A stretch of DNA of 47,714 nt from a bacterium (lineage in GTDB: Bacteria; SZUA-79; Acidulodesulfobacterales; Acidulodesulfobacteraceae), in assembly GCA_003232385.1 (NCBI GenBank), contig QIJE01000006.1, positions 71,336 through 119,049 of the forward strand. The letters run 5' to 3'. The notes under the pieces are model-generated. The model worked only from the letters and a program-made list of their open reading frames with translations, did not search any database and was not told the DNA's origin. The position numbers and the translations under genes were made by a program. Shown in pieces: positions 16,084 through 29,379 of the stretch; position 1 is the first letter of the stretch; each line of letters starts with the position of its first letter.

Positions 16084-17646
16084 ATGGCTGAATATTTTTT
16101 AACCGGTATAGTAATTATTTTTTCGGTCGTGTTTTTTATCGGGGGGTTTTTTGTTAAATATATTTTTGATAAAAAATCATCGAATAATGCATTATCAAAG
16201 GCTAATTCTATAATAAACGAAGCAGAAAAAAAAGCGGGAGAAATTAAAAAGGAAGCGATATTAAGCGTCAAAACCGAAATAATAAGACTAAAGGAGATCG
16301 CGGACGAAGAAATTCGTGCGCATAAACAAGAATTAAACCAATTAGGAAAAAGATTGTCGATAAAAGAAGATAACATAGAAAAGAGGATATCCTTAATAGA
16401 AAGAAAAGAAAATGATTTTATGAGGAGAGAAAGGATATTGTTTCAATCGGAAAAGGCAGTTGTTGAAAAAGAGAAAATTGCCGACGAAAAGCTTAAGGAG
16501 AGGATTTTAGAATTAGAAAAAGTATCCGATATGACATCTTTGGAAGCAAAGAACACATTAATAAATTCGATAACTGAAGAGGCAAAACATGAGTCTGCAA
16601 AAGCAATTAAAAGGATAGAAGACGATACAAAAGAAACGGCAGATAGGAAGGCAAAAGAAATCATAGCAATGGCCATTCAGCGTTATGCAGGCGATTATGT
16701 AGCCGAAAAATCTATATCATTAGTTCAACTTCCCAGCGATGATATGAAGGGCAGAATAATAGGGAGAGAAGGTAGAAATATTAGGGCATTGGAATCGGCA
16801 ACCGGCGTTGATTTGATAATTGATGAAACTCCGGAGGCAGTAATTTTATCATCTTTTAATCCTATCAAAAGGGAGATAGCTCGACTTTCCTTGGAAAGAT
16901 TAATAGTAGACGGCAGAATTCATCCGGCTAGAATCGAAGAAGTAGTCGGCAAGGTAGAGGAAGAACTCAATAGGACAATGAAGGAGGCTGGCGAACAGGC
17001 TACGTTCGATATAGGGATTCATGGTATTCATCCGGAGCTTCTTAAGCTTTTAGGGAGATTAAAATATAGAACGAGTTATTCTCAGAATGTTTATAATCAT
17101 TCCGTGGAAGTTGCTTTTCTTTGTGGGATAATGGCATCGGAGCTCAATATTAATGTTAAACAGGCCAAAAGATCAGGCCTTTTGCACGATATTGGTAAGG
17201 CTGTTGATCATGAGGTTGAAGGATCCCATGCTATTATAGGTGCCGACCTGGCAAAAAAATTTGGCGAATCCTCAAAAGTGGTACATGCTATAGCAGCGCA
17301 TCATTTTGATGAGGAACCCAATAGCGTCCTGGCTGTTTTAGTTTCTGCAGCCGATGCTTTGAGTGCTGCGAGGCCCGGTGCCAGGAAAGAAATGTTTGAG
17401 ACCTATGTAAAGAGATTAGAGGGCCTTGAATCAATAGCTAATTCATTCAGCGGTGTTGCTAAGAGCTACGTTATTCAGGCAGGGAGAGAAATTAGGGTAA
17501 TAGTTCAAAGCCAGAAAATAACAGATGAAGATTCCGTTATGCTGTCGAAGGATATTGCTAAAAAGGTGGAGTCTACGCTTCAATATCCGGGACAGATAAA
17601 AGTGACGGTTATCAGGGAAACGAGGGCAACTGAATTTGCTAGATGA
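16084..17646 (+). CDS. rny: Ribonuclease Y
   Basis: Membrane-anchored endoribonuclease that starts mRNA decay. Order of parts: one N-terminal membrane helix (about residues 5-25), a long charged coiled coil (about 35-200), a KH RNA-binding domain (around GRIIGREGRNIRALESATGV) and an HD domain with catalytic LLHDIGKAVDHE and later AHHFDEEP. The length of 520 residues is standard. AAGGAGA precedes the ATG closely. The last 11 bases overlap the ymdB TTG start; the rny-ymdB pair is common in bacteria. Confidence 0.96.
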   Translation: MAEYFLTGIVIIFSVVFFIGGFFVKYIFDKKSSNNALSKANSIINEAEKKAGEIKKEAILSVKTEIIRLKEIADEEIRAHKQELNQLGKRLSIKEDNIEKRISLIERKENDFMRRERILFQSEKAVVEKEKIADEKLKERILELEKVSDMTSLEAKNTLINSITEEAKHESAKAIKRIEDDTKETADRKAKEIIAMAIQRYAGDYVAEKSISLVQLPSDDMKGRIIGREGRNIRALESATGVDLIIDETPEAVILSSFNPIKREIARLSLERLIVDGRIHPARIEEVVGKVEEELNRTMKEAGEQATFDIGIHGIHPELLKLLGRLKYRTSYSQNVYNHSVEVAFLCGIMASELNINVKQAKRSGLLHDIGKAVDHEVEGSHAIIGADLAKKFGESSKVVHAIAAHHFDEEPNSVLAVLVSAADALSAARPGARKEMFETYVKRLEGLESIANSFSGVAKSYVIQAGREIRVIVQSQKITDEDSVMLSKDIAKKVESTLQYPGQIKVTVIRETRATEFAR

Positions 17647-18436
17647 TGATATAAAAATCCTTTTCATAGGAGACATTATAGGAAAACCGGGAAGATTAAC
17701 CGTTAAGATGCTCATAAATGGGTTGATTGATAAATTTAAACCGGAATTTATAATAGCGAACGGAGAGAACTCAGCTCATGGGATGGGGATCACGCCGGAT
17801 ATTGCAGAGTTTTTATTTGATTTAGGCATAGATGTTCTTACTACCGGTAATCATATATGGGACCAAAGATCTATAATTCCGTATATTAATATTCATCCAA
17901 AACTTTTACGACCCGCAAACTATTCTCTTTTGACTCCCGGAAAAGGATACGGTGTTTTCGATTCTAAATTAAAAAAGAAGATAGGCGTTATAAATCTCGA
18001 GGGAAGAGTATTCATGAAGGGATTTGCCGAGTCTCCATTTAAGATCGCTAAAGATATAATCAAGGAAATTCATGATGATGCAGATGCGATAGTTATAGAT
18101 TTTCATGCAGAGGCAACATCCGAAAAAGAAGCTCTTGCATTATACTTAGATGGCGAGATATCGGCATTGCTTGGCACACACACCCATGTTCAGACCAACG
18201 ACAATATAATACTACCTAAAGGTACTGCTTATATAACGGATGTAGGGATGGTAGGTTCAAAGTATTCTGTTATCGGAACCGACAAGGATGTTGCGATAAG
18301 AAAATATCTTACCGGAATGCCCGAAAAATTTATCCCGGAAGAAAGAAATATTATTTTAAATGCTGTTTGCGTAACCGTAGATAAAAAAATAAAATCGAGT
18401 AGTAGTATTGAAAAAATTTATATTAACACAGATTAG
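17636..18436 (+). CDS. YmdB/TIGR00282-family metallophosphoesterase
   Basis: Calcineurin-like metallophosphoesterase; characterised relatives hydrolyse 2',3'-cyclic nucleotides and affect RNase Y-dependent processes. Metal-binding motifs are IGDIIGKPGR, ANGENSAHGMG, TTGNHIWDQR, DFHAEATSEK and GTHTHVQTND, and the length of 266 residues matches. The start is TTG at 17636; ATG triplets at 17643 and 17646 are out of frame and the first metal motif begins about ten residues in, so no later start fits. Overlap with rny suggests a shared job in RNA turnover. Confidence 0.9.
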   Translation: MLDDDIKILFIGDIIGKPGRLTVKMLINGLIDKFKPEFIIANGENSAHGMGITPDIAEFLFDLGIDVLTTGNHIWDQRSIIPYINIHPKLLRPANYSLLTPGKGYGVFDSKLKKKIGVINLEGRVFMKGFAESPFKIAKDIIKEIHDDADAIVIDFHAEATSEKEALALYLDGEISALLGTHTHVQTNDNIILPKGTAYITDVGMVGSKYSVIGTDKDVAIRKYLTGMPEKFIPEERNIILNAVCVTVDKKIKSSSSIEKIYINTD

Positions 18437-18442
18437 ATCTAT

Positions 18443-19789
18443 ATGAATAACGTAAAGCACGGAATAGAAAGCGCGATTAAAGAACAGATGGATGCTATAA
18501 GAAGAGGGAGCGTCGAGATTATAAAAGAAGACGAGCTCTATAAAAAATTGTCGTATTCGTTAAGCAATAACATCCCGCTAAAAATTAAGGCAGGTTTTGA
18601 TCCTACATCTCCCGTCATTCATTTGGGGCATGCCGTTTTACTGAATAAGCTTAGGGTCTTTCAAGAATACGGGCATACCGTGTTTTTTATCATCGGGGAT
18701 TTTACTGCAATGATAGGGGACCCTACCGGAAAATCCGAAACGAGAAAATCTTTATCTAAAGAAAGTGTCTTAAAAAACTCTATAGATTATAAGCGTCAGG
18801 CATTTAAAATATTAAAACCGGAAAAAACCACGATTCTTTTTAACAGTTGGTGGTTGTCCAATATAAAATTAGACGAGTTTATCATGGTTTCCTCAAGTTA
18901 TACGGTTAGAAGAATGCTTGAAAAAGATGATTTTGAAAAGAGATATAAAGATAATAGGCCGATCGCTATACATGAGTTTATTTATCCCTTACTTCAAGGC
19001 TTTGATTCTTTGTTCCTTAAGTCAGATATCGAAATAGGTGGGAACGACCAAAAATTTAATCTTATCGTAGGCAGAGAGTTAATGAAAAGCTTTGGGTTAG
19101 CCCCTCAAGTTATCATGACCATGCCTTTGCTTGAAGGGCTTGACGGAAAGAATAAGATGAGTAAATCCTTGGGCAATCATATAGGGATGTCGGATGAACC
19201 GAATGAAATGTTCGGCAAAATAATGTCGATATCGGATAAAATGATGATTAAATATTATGAGCTTTTAAGTTTAGTTTCTAATAAAGTGCTGGCAGGATTA
19301 AAAAGAGATATAGACGAAGGTTTAAATCCAATAACGGTAAAGAAAATGCTCGCATTAGAAATCGTTGAAAGATATTGGGGTAAATCTTCCGCCGATAAAG
19401 CTCAAAAATATTTTGTGGATAAATATCAAAAAAAAGTTAATCCTGAAGATATAAACACTATAGAACTCAATAGCAAAGATTATGAGAAGTTTATAACCGG
19501 CAGTAAATGGCTACTTAATGACATTCCATCCTTATTGGTTCCGACGGAAGTTATTATCTCATTTCTGAATGGCATAAACGCTGTTTTAAGTAATAGTGAA
19601 GCGAAAAGATTGATTAAGCAGGGAGCGGTTAAAATATATTTCGAAACCGGGGATAAGGATATTATAGAATCTAAGGTTGATATCAATACTTATGTAATCC
19701 CGAAAAACATCAATGAATTCACACTAAAAGTAGGTAAGAAAAAAATATATAAAATTATTAAAAAAAAGCTTGACAATGATGTTGCATAG
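18443..19789 (+). CDS. tyrS: Tyrosyl-tRNA synthetase
   Basis: Class I synthetase that charges tRNA-Tyr. The HIGH-type motif is HLGH at residues 60-63, preceded by KIKAGFDPTSPVIH and followed by GDFTAMIGDPTGKSETRK; KMSKS is at residues 238-242. A C-terminal S4-like RNA-binding region (about 350-445, with NSEAKRLIKQGAVKIYFE) is present. This is the TyrZ-like longer type (448 residues). It lies six bases after ymdB. Its last 20 bases contain the -35 element and part of the spacer of the rRNA promoter. Confidence 0.96.
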   Translation: MNNVKHGIESAIKEQMDAIRRGSVEIIKEDELYKKLSYSLSNNIPLKIKAGFDPTSPVIHLGHAVLLNKLRVFQEYGHTVFFIIGDFTAMIGDPTGKSETRKSLSKESVLKNSIDYKRQAFKILKPEKTTILFNSWWLSNIKLDEFIMVSSSYTVRRMLEKDDFEKRYKDNRPIAIHEFIYPLLQGFDSLFLKSDIEIGGNDQKFNLIVGRELMKSFGLAPQVIMTMPLLEGLDGKNKMSKSLGNHIGMSDEPNEMFGKIMSISDKMMIKYYELLSLVSNKVLAGLKRDIDEGLNPITVKKMLALEIVERYWGKSSADKAQKYFVDKYQKKVNPEDINTIELNSKDYEKFITGSKWLLNDIPSLLVPTEVIISFLNGINAVLSNSEAKRLIKQGAVKIYFETGDKDIIESKVDINTYVIPKNINEFTLKVGKKKIYKIIKKKLDNDVA

Positions 19790-19798
19790 TAATATACT
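19770..19798 (+). promoter_or_regulatory. Strong sigma70-type promoter of the rRNA operon
   Basis: Perfect -35 TTGACA at 19770-19775, 17-base spacer, and -10 TATACT at 19793-19798. The -35 and most of the spacer lie inside the last codons of tyrS (stop at 19787-19789). It is about 115 bases before mature 16S rRNA, the expected leader length, and boxA lies between. Confidence 0.8.
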
Positions 19799-19846
19799 AC
19801 TTAAACACTTCGAGTTAAGGTATTAAGAAAGCCTGCTATAGAAGAT

Positions 19847-19856
19847 TGGTCTTTGA
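19847..19856 (+). promoter_or_regulatory. boxA antitermination site in the rRNA leader
   Basis: TGGTCTTTGA resembles boxA (TGCTCTTTAA-type), the NusB-S10 recognition site that allows Nus-dependent antitermination in rRNA operons. A second, closer copy lies in the 16S-23S spacer at 21734-21743. Confidence 0.65.
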
Positions 19857-19857
19857 G

Positions 19858-19870
19858 AACTAAACAGCAC
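19858..19870 (+). repeat. 5' half of the 16S precursor processing stem
   Basis: AACTAAACAGCAC is the exact reverse complement of GTGCTGTTTAGTT at 21481-21493, just after 16S. The 13-bp stem encloses the whole 16S gene and is the expected RNase III processing helix. An equivalent stem around 23S is formed by TTTAAGTAT at 21798-21806 and ATACTTAAA at 24840-24848. Confidence 0.8.
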
Positions 19871-19910
19871 GCATTAAAAAAAAAATAGTTAATTTCTAAC
19901 ATAATTTACT

Positions 19911-21465
<1,555 letters not shown>

Positions 21466-21518
21466 TAAAGGAGTAAAAATGTGCTGTTTAGTTTTGAAAT
21501 ACCGGTTATTAGGCTTAT

Positions 21519-21595
21519 GGGCCTATAGCTCAGGTGGTTAGAGCACACGCCTGATAAGCGTGGGGTCTCTGGTTCGAATCCAGATAGGCCCACCA
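21519..21595 (+). tRNA. tRNA-Ile (GAT)
   Basis: 77 bases including an encoded CCA. The acceptor stem GGGCCTA pairs with TAGGCCC, the D arm is GCTC/GAGC, the anticodon loop CTGATAA has anticodon GAT, and the T arm is CTGG-TTCGAAT-CCAG. It lies in the 16S-23S spacer, the usual place for tRNA-Ile. Confidence 0.97.
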
Positions 21596-21619
21596 ATAAA
21601 TATGTGGTTTGTGAATAGA

Positions 21620-21695
21620 GGGGGTGTAGCTCAGTTGGTAGAGCGCCTGCTTTGCACGCAGGAGGTCATCGGTTCGATTCCGTTCACCTCCACCA
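21620..21695 (+). tRNA. tRNA-Ala (TGC)
   Basis: 76 bases including encoded CCA. The acceptor stem GGGGGTG pairs with CACCTCC (one G-U), the anticodon stem-loop CCTGC-TTTGCAC-GCAGG carries TGC, and the T arm is intact. It is the second tRNA of the rRNA spacer. Confidence 0.97.
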
Positions 21696-21733
21696 TTAAG
21701 TTTATGAGAATAGTACCGGTTAGATTTTTTATT

Positions 21734-21743
21734 TGCTCTTTGA
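21734..21743 (+). promoter_or_regulatory. boxA antitermination site before 23S rRNA
   Basis: TGCTCTTTGA, very close to the boxA consensus, placed 65 bases before 23S and after the tRNAs, where bacterial rRNA operons commonly repeat boxA. Confidence 0.75.
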
Positions 21744-21807
21744 AAATTGAATGTGAATTAAGCAATTAGTAATTAGGATCAAGGCGAATGTTTTTGTTTT
21801 AAGTATA

Positions 21808-24820
<3,013 letters not shown>

Positions 24821-24889
24821 ATTACATATAAAGCCATTGATACTTAAACTAATTTGCTTAGTTTGCATTCGATTATTTATAGACAAGTT

Positions 24890-25005
<116 letters not shown>

Positions 25006-25011
25006 TTTATT

Positions 25012-25050
25012 TACCCCAAACAACATATAATATGTTTGGGGTATTTTTTT
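25012..25050 (+). terminator. Intrinsic terminator of the rRNA operon
   Basis: Perfect 10-bp stem TACCCCAAAC (25012-25021) with GTTTGGGGTA (25034-25043), 12-base loop, then seven T's. It ends the rRNA operon 19 bases before the prepilin peptidase start. Confidence 0.92.
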
Positions 25051-25068
25051 AATATCTCTTCAGCCATT

Positions 25069-25980
25069 ATGGACTATAAAAATATTGTTTTAATTCAGAC
25101 TTTATTTTCCTATCGTTTTTTTCTTTTCTTTTCTGTATTTGTATTTTTGTTTGGATTATCTATCGGCAGTTTTATAAATGTTCTTATATATAGACTGCCA
25201 AGGAGCCTTTCGATAATATATCCATCTTCAACTTGCCCGAGTTGTGGGGCAAGAATCAAATTTTACGATAATATTCCTATTTTAAGTTATGTAATTTTAT
25301 TGGGTAAATGTAGAGAATGCGGAAGTAGAATTTCGCCGTTATACCCTGTAGTGGAATTTTTAACGGGTGTATTGCTGTATTTGTTGTTTTTGAAATATTT
25401 TTATTATTCGTATTTTATTTTGCATATTAATGAATTTAACGTAGGTTATTTTAGGGATTATATATGGGAACAGTTAAATTATTTTTTTACTTTTGCCTTT
25501 TTTATAATAATTATCATTTCCATAGCTTTTATAGATTCATTACGTAGAATTATTCCGGATACTCTGAATATTTTATTAATAATTTCCGGGTTCGTCGCAA
25601 ATATTTTTTTATTGCATAAATCTATAATGTTTTCTTTGTACGGGTTTTTAATACCTGGATTATTTTTTTACTTTATAGCTTTTTTTTATGAAACCGTTAA
25701 AAAAAAAGAAGGACTTGGAGGTGGGGACATAAAGCTAATCGCTGGAATAGGTTCTTATTTAGGACTAATCGGGGCAATATTTACGATTTTCGTCGGTTCT
25801 ATTTTCGCGTTAGTCGGGTTTATGTTATTTTTTGTATTTCGAAAACTGACAAACGTTGAAGCCGTGAGCTACGATTTTAAAATACCGTTTGGGCCGTTTC
25901 TTTCACTTGCCGCTATTTATTATATATTTTACGGCCATTCTTTAATAAAAATTTATATGAATTTTTTAAAATTATACTGA
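25069..25980 (+). CDS. pilD: Prepilin peptidase / N-methyltransferase (PilD/GspO family)
   Basis: Inner-membrane aspartyl protease that cuts the leader of type IV pilins and type II secretion pseudopilins and methylates the new N-terminus. The N-terminal methyltransferase domain has GLSIGSFINVLIYRLPRSL and two zinc-type CxxC pairs (CPSCG and CRECG); catalytic Asp residues are in FIDSLRRIIPD and GLGGGDIKL. About eight membrane segments are visible and the length is 303 residues. I chose ATG 25069 because the in-frame codon at 25036 lies inside the rRNA terminator. A possible substrate, a pilin-like protein, is encoded at 28079-28429. Confidence 0.93.
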   Translation: MDYKNIVLIQTLFSYRFFLFFSVFVFLFGLSIGSFINVLIYRLPRSLSIIYPSSTCPSCGARIKFYDNIPILSYVILLGKCRECGSRISPLYPVVEFLTGVLLYLLFLKYFYYSYFILHINEFNVGYFRDYIWEQLNYFFTFAFFIIIIISIAFIDSLRRIIPDTLNILLIISGFVANIFLLHKSIMFSLYGFLIPGLFFYFIAFFYETVKKKEGLGGGDIKLIAGIGSYLGLIGAIFTIFVGSIFALVGFMLFFVFRKLTNVEAVSYDFKIPFGPFLSLAAIYYIFYGHSLIKIYMNFLKLY

Positions 25981-26017
25981 TATTGATGTAATATAGTAAT
26001 AGGGGTGATATATTGAT

Positions 26018-26046
26018 TTGACATATTTTTTTTATTATGTTAAGAA
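26018..26046 (+). promoter_or_regulatory. Candidate promoter upstream of the exported propeller protein
   Basis: TTGACA at 26018-26023, 17-base spacer, TAAGAA at 26041-26046. The -35 is perfect and the -10 weak. It would start transcription about 70 bases before the gene. Confidence 0.4.
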
Positions 26047-26121
26047 TAAACATGATAAAAAAAATATGATTTTTATTTTAAGAACGAAAGAAGTTTAAAT
26101 GATTTTATATGGAGAATATGT

Positions 26122-27768
26122 TTGTTTAATATAATGAAAAATAAGAGTTTTTTTATTTTTATTTTTATATTCCTATCTTCGATTTTTATATTTAAAAAAA
26201 ATGCTTTTGCGTATATGAATGTCGGAATAATGCCTTATAAAATTATTTCCACGCATAACAAAAAATATTCATATATTGCACGCGGTATCCCATTGCTTCT
26301 ATCTTCAAGTTTAGCCTCTAGCGATATTCGAATAGTGAGATATTCCGATCTCGTTTCATACATCAAAGGCAATAATATAAATTTTTCGTCGAAAGATTTT
26401 TTAAAATTATCTAAACATTTTAAAATCAATTATTTAATTTTTGGAAGGATTATCAAGATAGGGGATACTTTTGTTCTGCAATCTAACATATTTAGCGTCG
26501 TTAGAGATAAAATAATTTATAGAAATAGCATTCAAGCGCTTGGAAGTAAATTTATCGTCAATGATGTAAATAGGCTCTCTAATATTTTAAAGAAAAAAAT
26601 TGTTTCCATGCATCCGCCGAAGATTTCTTTGCTTAAAAATAAGACGACGGGCAGTGTGCCTGAGGCTATTGGCGGCAGCATGTTTATAAAGCAGTTTGCT
26701 AAGGGTGACAATGGACTCGTTAGGACAGCAGTTAAGGAATATATTATACAAGCTATAAGCACAGGTAGATTTTTATCTAAGGGGATTCAGACCGTTATAG
26801 CAACGAGACATAGAATTATTTTATATAATTTATCCATTAGCGGAAAACTGACCAAATTGGCGCAGCGCGAATTATCTCCAAGGAGTAATGTTATATATGT
26901 CGGATTTTATAGAATTTCCAAAGATCATCGGGCATTAATTATTACCAAGGCGAAACTTGGTGTAATAATATCTTATATGTTGGTTTATAAGAATGATAGT
27001 CTTGTAAAATTAACTAAAAACTATAATCTATTTTTAAGAGTTATGAATTTACCCGGTTTAGGAAATGTTATTGTAGGCCAAAGACCCATTCCAGTAAGTC
27101 CGTCAGGCAGATATTTTAATGATTACGTTATAGGACAGAATAATTATCCTATAGGTCAATTTGGCGGTAAAACTTATGTATATCGGTTTAATAATAGTAC
27201 GAGTACATTAATAAAAACACGGCAACTTGCTTTTTACAATAATATAACGCTCTACGGAACGGTTTACGGAGACATTAAGGGAAACGGTAAAAATTATCTT
27301 TTGGCATTATCTAATTCAGGAAACTTAATGATTATAGACAGCAAAGGAAAAACGATTTATACCGGTCAGAAGACGTACGGAGGGTCTCCTTTACAGGTTA
27401 GCGTCTCGTCTTTTGGAGGAGATTTGAGTTCAACATATGCCGATGGGTTGATATATAATATCCCTGCGCAAATTGACGGACTATATCATAACGGTAAATT
27501 AGATATTATTGTTTTAAAGAATTATAAGCAGGCAGCTTCTCTGCATAATCTTAATTATTACATTAAAAACTCTATATTTAGTCTCACTTGGAATAAAGTG
27601 GGGTTTTATCCTCGCTGGGAGATAAAGCCGATAACCGGTTACAGCGCCGGATTTTCTATTTTTAAGGAAGGCAATGACCTTTATCTATCTGACGGAATAG
27701 TCGAAACCCCCGGCTCTATGTTTACTAAACCCAAAAGTTACATAGCAATTTATAAGATTGAAAATTAG
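26122..27768 (+). CDS. Exported protein with TolB/CsgG-like N-terminal domain and a propeller-like C-terminal region
   Basis: Function unknown. An N-terminal signal sequence (about residues 5-31) is followed by a domain (about 32-150) with the pattern of periplasmic TolB-N/CsgG/FlgT-like modules: VGIMPYK, a small helical part, then INYLIFGRIIKIGDTFVLQS. From about 170 to 548 there are repeated beta motifs ending in Asp/Gly turns (ATRHRIILYNLSISGKLTKL, YGDIKGNGKNYLLALSNSG, IDGLYHNGKLDIIVLKNYK) that look like a VCBS/FG-GAP-type beta-propeller. The start may be the TTG at 26122, seven bases after GGAG, or the ATG at 26134. Likely periplasmic or surface-linked; no operon partner is visible. Confidence 0.6.
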   Translation: MFNIMKNKSFFIFIFIFLSSIFIFKKNAFAYMNVGIMPYKIISTHNKKYSYIARGIPLLLSSSLASSDIRIVRYSDLVSYIKGNNINFSSKDFLKLSKHFKINYLIFGRIIKIGDTFVLQSNIFSVVRDKIIYRNSIQALGSKFIVNDVNRLSNILKKKIVSMHPPKISLLKNKTTGSVPEAIGGSMFIKQFAKGDNGLVRTAVKEYIIQAISTGRFLSKGIQTVIATRHRIILYNLSISGKLTKLAQRELSPRSNVIYVGFYRISKDHRALIITKAKLGVIISYMLVYKNDSLVKLTKNYNLFLRVMNLPGLGNVIVGQRPIPVSPSGRYFNDYVIGQNNYPIGQFGGKTYVYRFNNSTSTLIKTRQLAFYNNITLYGTVYGDIKGNGKNYLLALSNSGNLMIIDSKGKTIYTGQKTYGGSPLQVSVSSFGGDLSSTYADGLIYNIPAQIDGLYHNGKLDIIVLKNYKQAASLHNLNYYIKNSIFSLTWNKVGFYPRWEIKPITGYSAGFSIFKEGNDLYLSDGIVETPGSMFTKPKSYIAIYKIEN

Positions 27769-27809
27769 AATTTTATCTATTATAATAATATGCTATATAT
27801 TATATAGTC

Positions 27810-27886
27810 GGCGGTGTAGCTCAGTCGGTTAGAGCATACGGCTCATATCCGTAGTGTCCGGGGTTCGATTCCCTGCACCGCCACCA
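27810..27886 (+). tRNA. tRNA-Met (CAT), elongator
   Basis: 77 bases with encoded CCA. The acceptor stem GGCGGTG pairs with CACCGCC; anticodon stem-loop TACGG-CTCATAT-CCGTA has anticodon CAT; the T arm is GGG-TTCGATT-CCC within a 5-bp stem. The first pair is G-C, not the mismatched C1/A72 of initiator tRNA, so it is an elongator. An Ile2 (lysidine) tRNA cannot be fully excluded, but the body matches usual elongator Met. No terminator was found downstream. Confidence 0.95.
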
Positions 27887-28078
27887 TTTTTAAACATATT
27901 TGCAATCCCGGTTTCACTTTTGCAGGCTGTCCGTTCGTAAATTTTATTGAAAGCAGTTGGTATGTTTTTGGTGAGGCGATATATCTCAAGGTAAGAGTTT
28001 TAATGTGACGGGATGTCGAAGCCGGGGAAGCTATGCGTATATCGTATGTTTTATTGCAGGTAATAATGATATTATCTA

Positions 28079-28429
28079 CTATTTCCCGCGTGTTAAGTTG
28101 TTGTTATTCGAAATTATCGCGCCGATTTTTCTTTTATAAACAAATCTTTTACCGAAAGGCGTGATTGGGTATCCTTTTTTGTTCACTTTAATATTTTTAA
28201 CAAAGCCTTTTTTTACTAAGACGGAAAGATTATTGGGAAATTTACCGTATTTTACCTTATAAATAACTATAGCTATATCTATTTTATTAATATCTTTTTT
28301 ATAAGTTGATATTTCGGCATATTTTATTACTGTTAAATATCGATGTATAAAAATGACGGAGAGAACGAAAATAAAGATTAGTATGATAATATTTTCAAAT
28401 GATGTTTCAGAATTCTTATTTAATTTCAT
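28079..28429 (-). CDS. Pilin/pseudopilin-like small protein
   Basis: A 116-residue protein with one long N-terminal hydrophobic helix (about residues 11-30) and then a GspG-like globular part: YKVKYGKFPNNLSVLVKKGF followed by VKKNIKVNKKG-type basic sequence and PFGKRFVYK, as in type II secretion pseudopilins and small pilins. The prepilin cleavage site is not canonical: the helix starts SFENIIIL, with Glu at +2 rather than +5 of the usual F-T-L-I-E, and there is no preceding Gly. It may not be processed by PilD. It stands alone and is transcribed away from the diguanylate cyclase gene. Confidence 0.55.
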   Translation of the reverse strand: MKLNKNSETSFENIIILIFIFVLSVIFIHRYLTVIKYAEISTYKKDINKIDIAIVIYKVKYGKFPNNLSVLVKKGFVKNIKVNKKGYPITPFGKRFVYKRKIGAIISNNNNLTRGK

Positions 28430-28539
28430 AATGTTTGTTTAGAAATCAATTAAAAAAATGGATTGTAATAAATTTTTAAAAAGTATAGAATTTGTTATAA
28501 AATAGCCCTAACAATCGTTAAAATGTGCCTTAAAATTTT

Positions 28540-29295
28540 ATGAACAAGAAAAAATATTACTATATAATTTTTTCAATAATAATTATTCAGCTTTCAATAG
28601 AATTTATCTTTTTATTTATTAATTTTATAAATATATTCGACTCAACTTCAAGCATTATTTTTTATAAAGATTTAATTATATTTATTTTTACTCTATCTAT
28701 AGCTTTACTTTTTATAAGATTTAGAAAAGAGATATTTAATAGTGATCTCGAAAGCATGGCATTAAAGGATAGCCTGACTGATCTCTATAATAGAAGATAT
28801 TTTGATATTTTTTATGAAAATATTTTCGCTCAAAGCTCGAGGTATAATATTCCTCTTTCCTTAATAATGTGTGATATAGATTATTTCAAAAAGATTAACG
28901 ATACTTACGGACACGAAAAGGGAGATGCCGTTTTAAAAGAAGTTGCAGGAGTACTAAGGGATAATATAAGGAAGTCCGATATCGCCGTAAGATTCGGAGG
29001 GGAAGAATTTATTTTATGTTTACCGTCTACCCATATTGCCGATGCCATTGATGTTGCCAGAAAAATAAAACAGATGATTTTAAAAATTGAGATTAAAGAT
29101 ATGAAAAAGATTACAATCAGTATGGGAATTACATTCTATAGGGAGGAGTTTAAAAATAAACCCCATGATTTATTTAAGCGCATGGATGATCTGCTTTATG
29201 AGGCTAAGAATAGAGGCAGAAATAGAATAATTTCAGAAGACCACTTGGGCGGTATCGTAGAGGTTGAAGAAAATCCGTGGGTTGACGACCAATAA
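28540..29295 (+). CDS. Membrane-anchored diguanylate cyclase (GGDEF)
   Basis: Makes c-di-GMP from two GTP. Two membrane helices (about residues 7-30 and 43-60) hold a short loop with no sensor domain, followed by a full GGDEF domain. The active site is RFGGEEF (GGEEF at 153-157), and the inhibitory I-site RxxD (RKSD, 144-147) is five residues before it, so product inhibition is expected. SLTDLYNRRYFD and DIDYFKKINDTYGHEKGD are also standard. It is followed after 84 bases by cheV, suggesting a shared role in motility or surface behaviour. Unlike the protein at 8394-9266, this one should be active. Confidence 0.93.
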   Translation: MNKKKYYYIIFSIIIIQLSIEFIFLFINFINIFDSTSSIIFYKDLIIFIFTLSIALLFIRFRKEIFNSDLESMALKDSLTDLYNRRYFDIFYENIFAQSSRYNIPLSLIMCDIDYFKKINDTYGHEKGDAVLKEVAGVLRDNIRKSDIAVRFGGEEFILCLPSTHIADAIDVARKIKQMILKIEIKDMKKITISMGITFYREEFKNKPHDLFKRMDDLLYEAKNRGRNRIISEDHLGGIVEVEENPWVDDQ

Positions 29296-29379
29296 ATAAT
29301 GAAAATATCGTCAGTATGTTGCTGTTTTTTTGATTGGCGTTTATCTAAAATTATAATTTTTCGATAAAGGGAGAAGATT

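Noticed and set aside
27973-28025. tRNA-like stretch downstream of tRNA-Met (GGCGATA, TA, CTC-AAGGTAA-GAG)
   Set aside because: It resembles only the 5' half of a tRNA; there is no matching acceptor 3' strand, no TTCGA arm and no CCA. It may be a decayed tRNA but cannot be supported.
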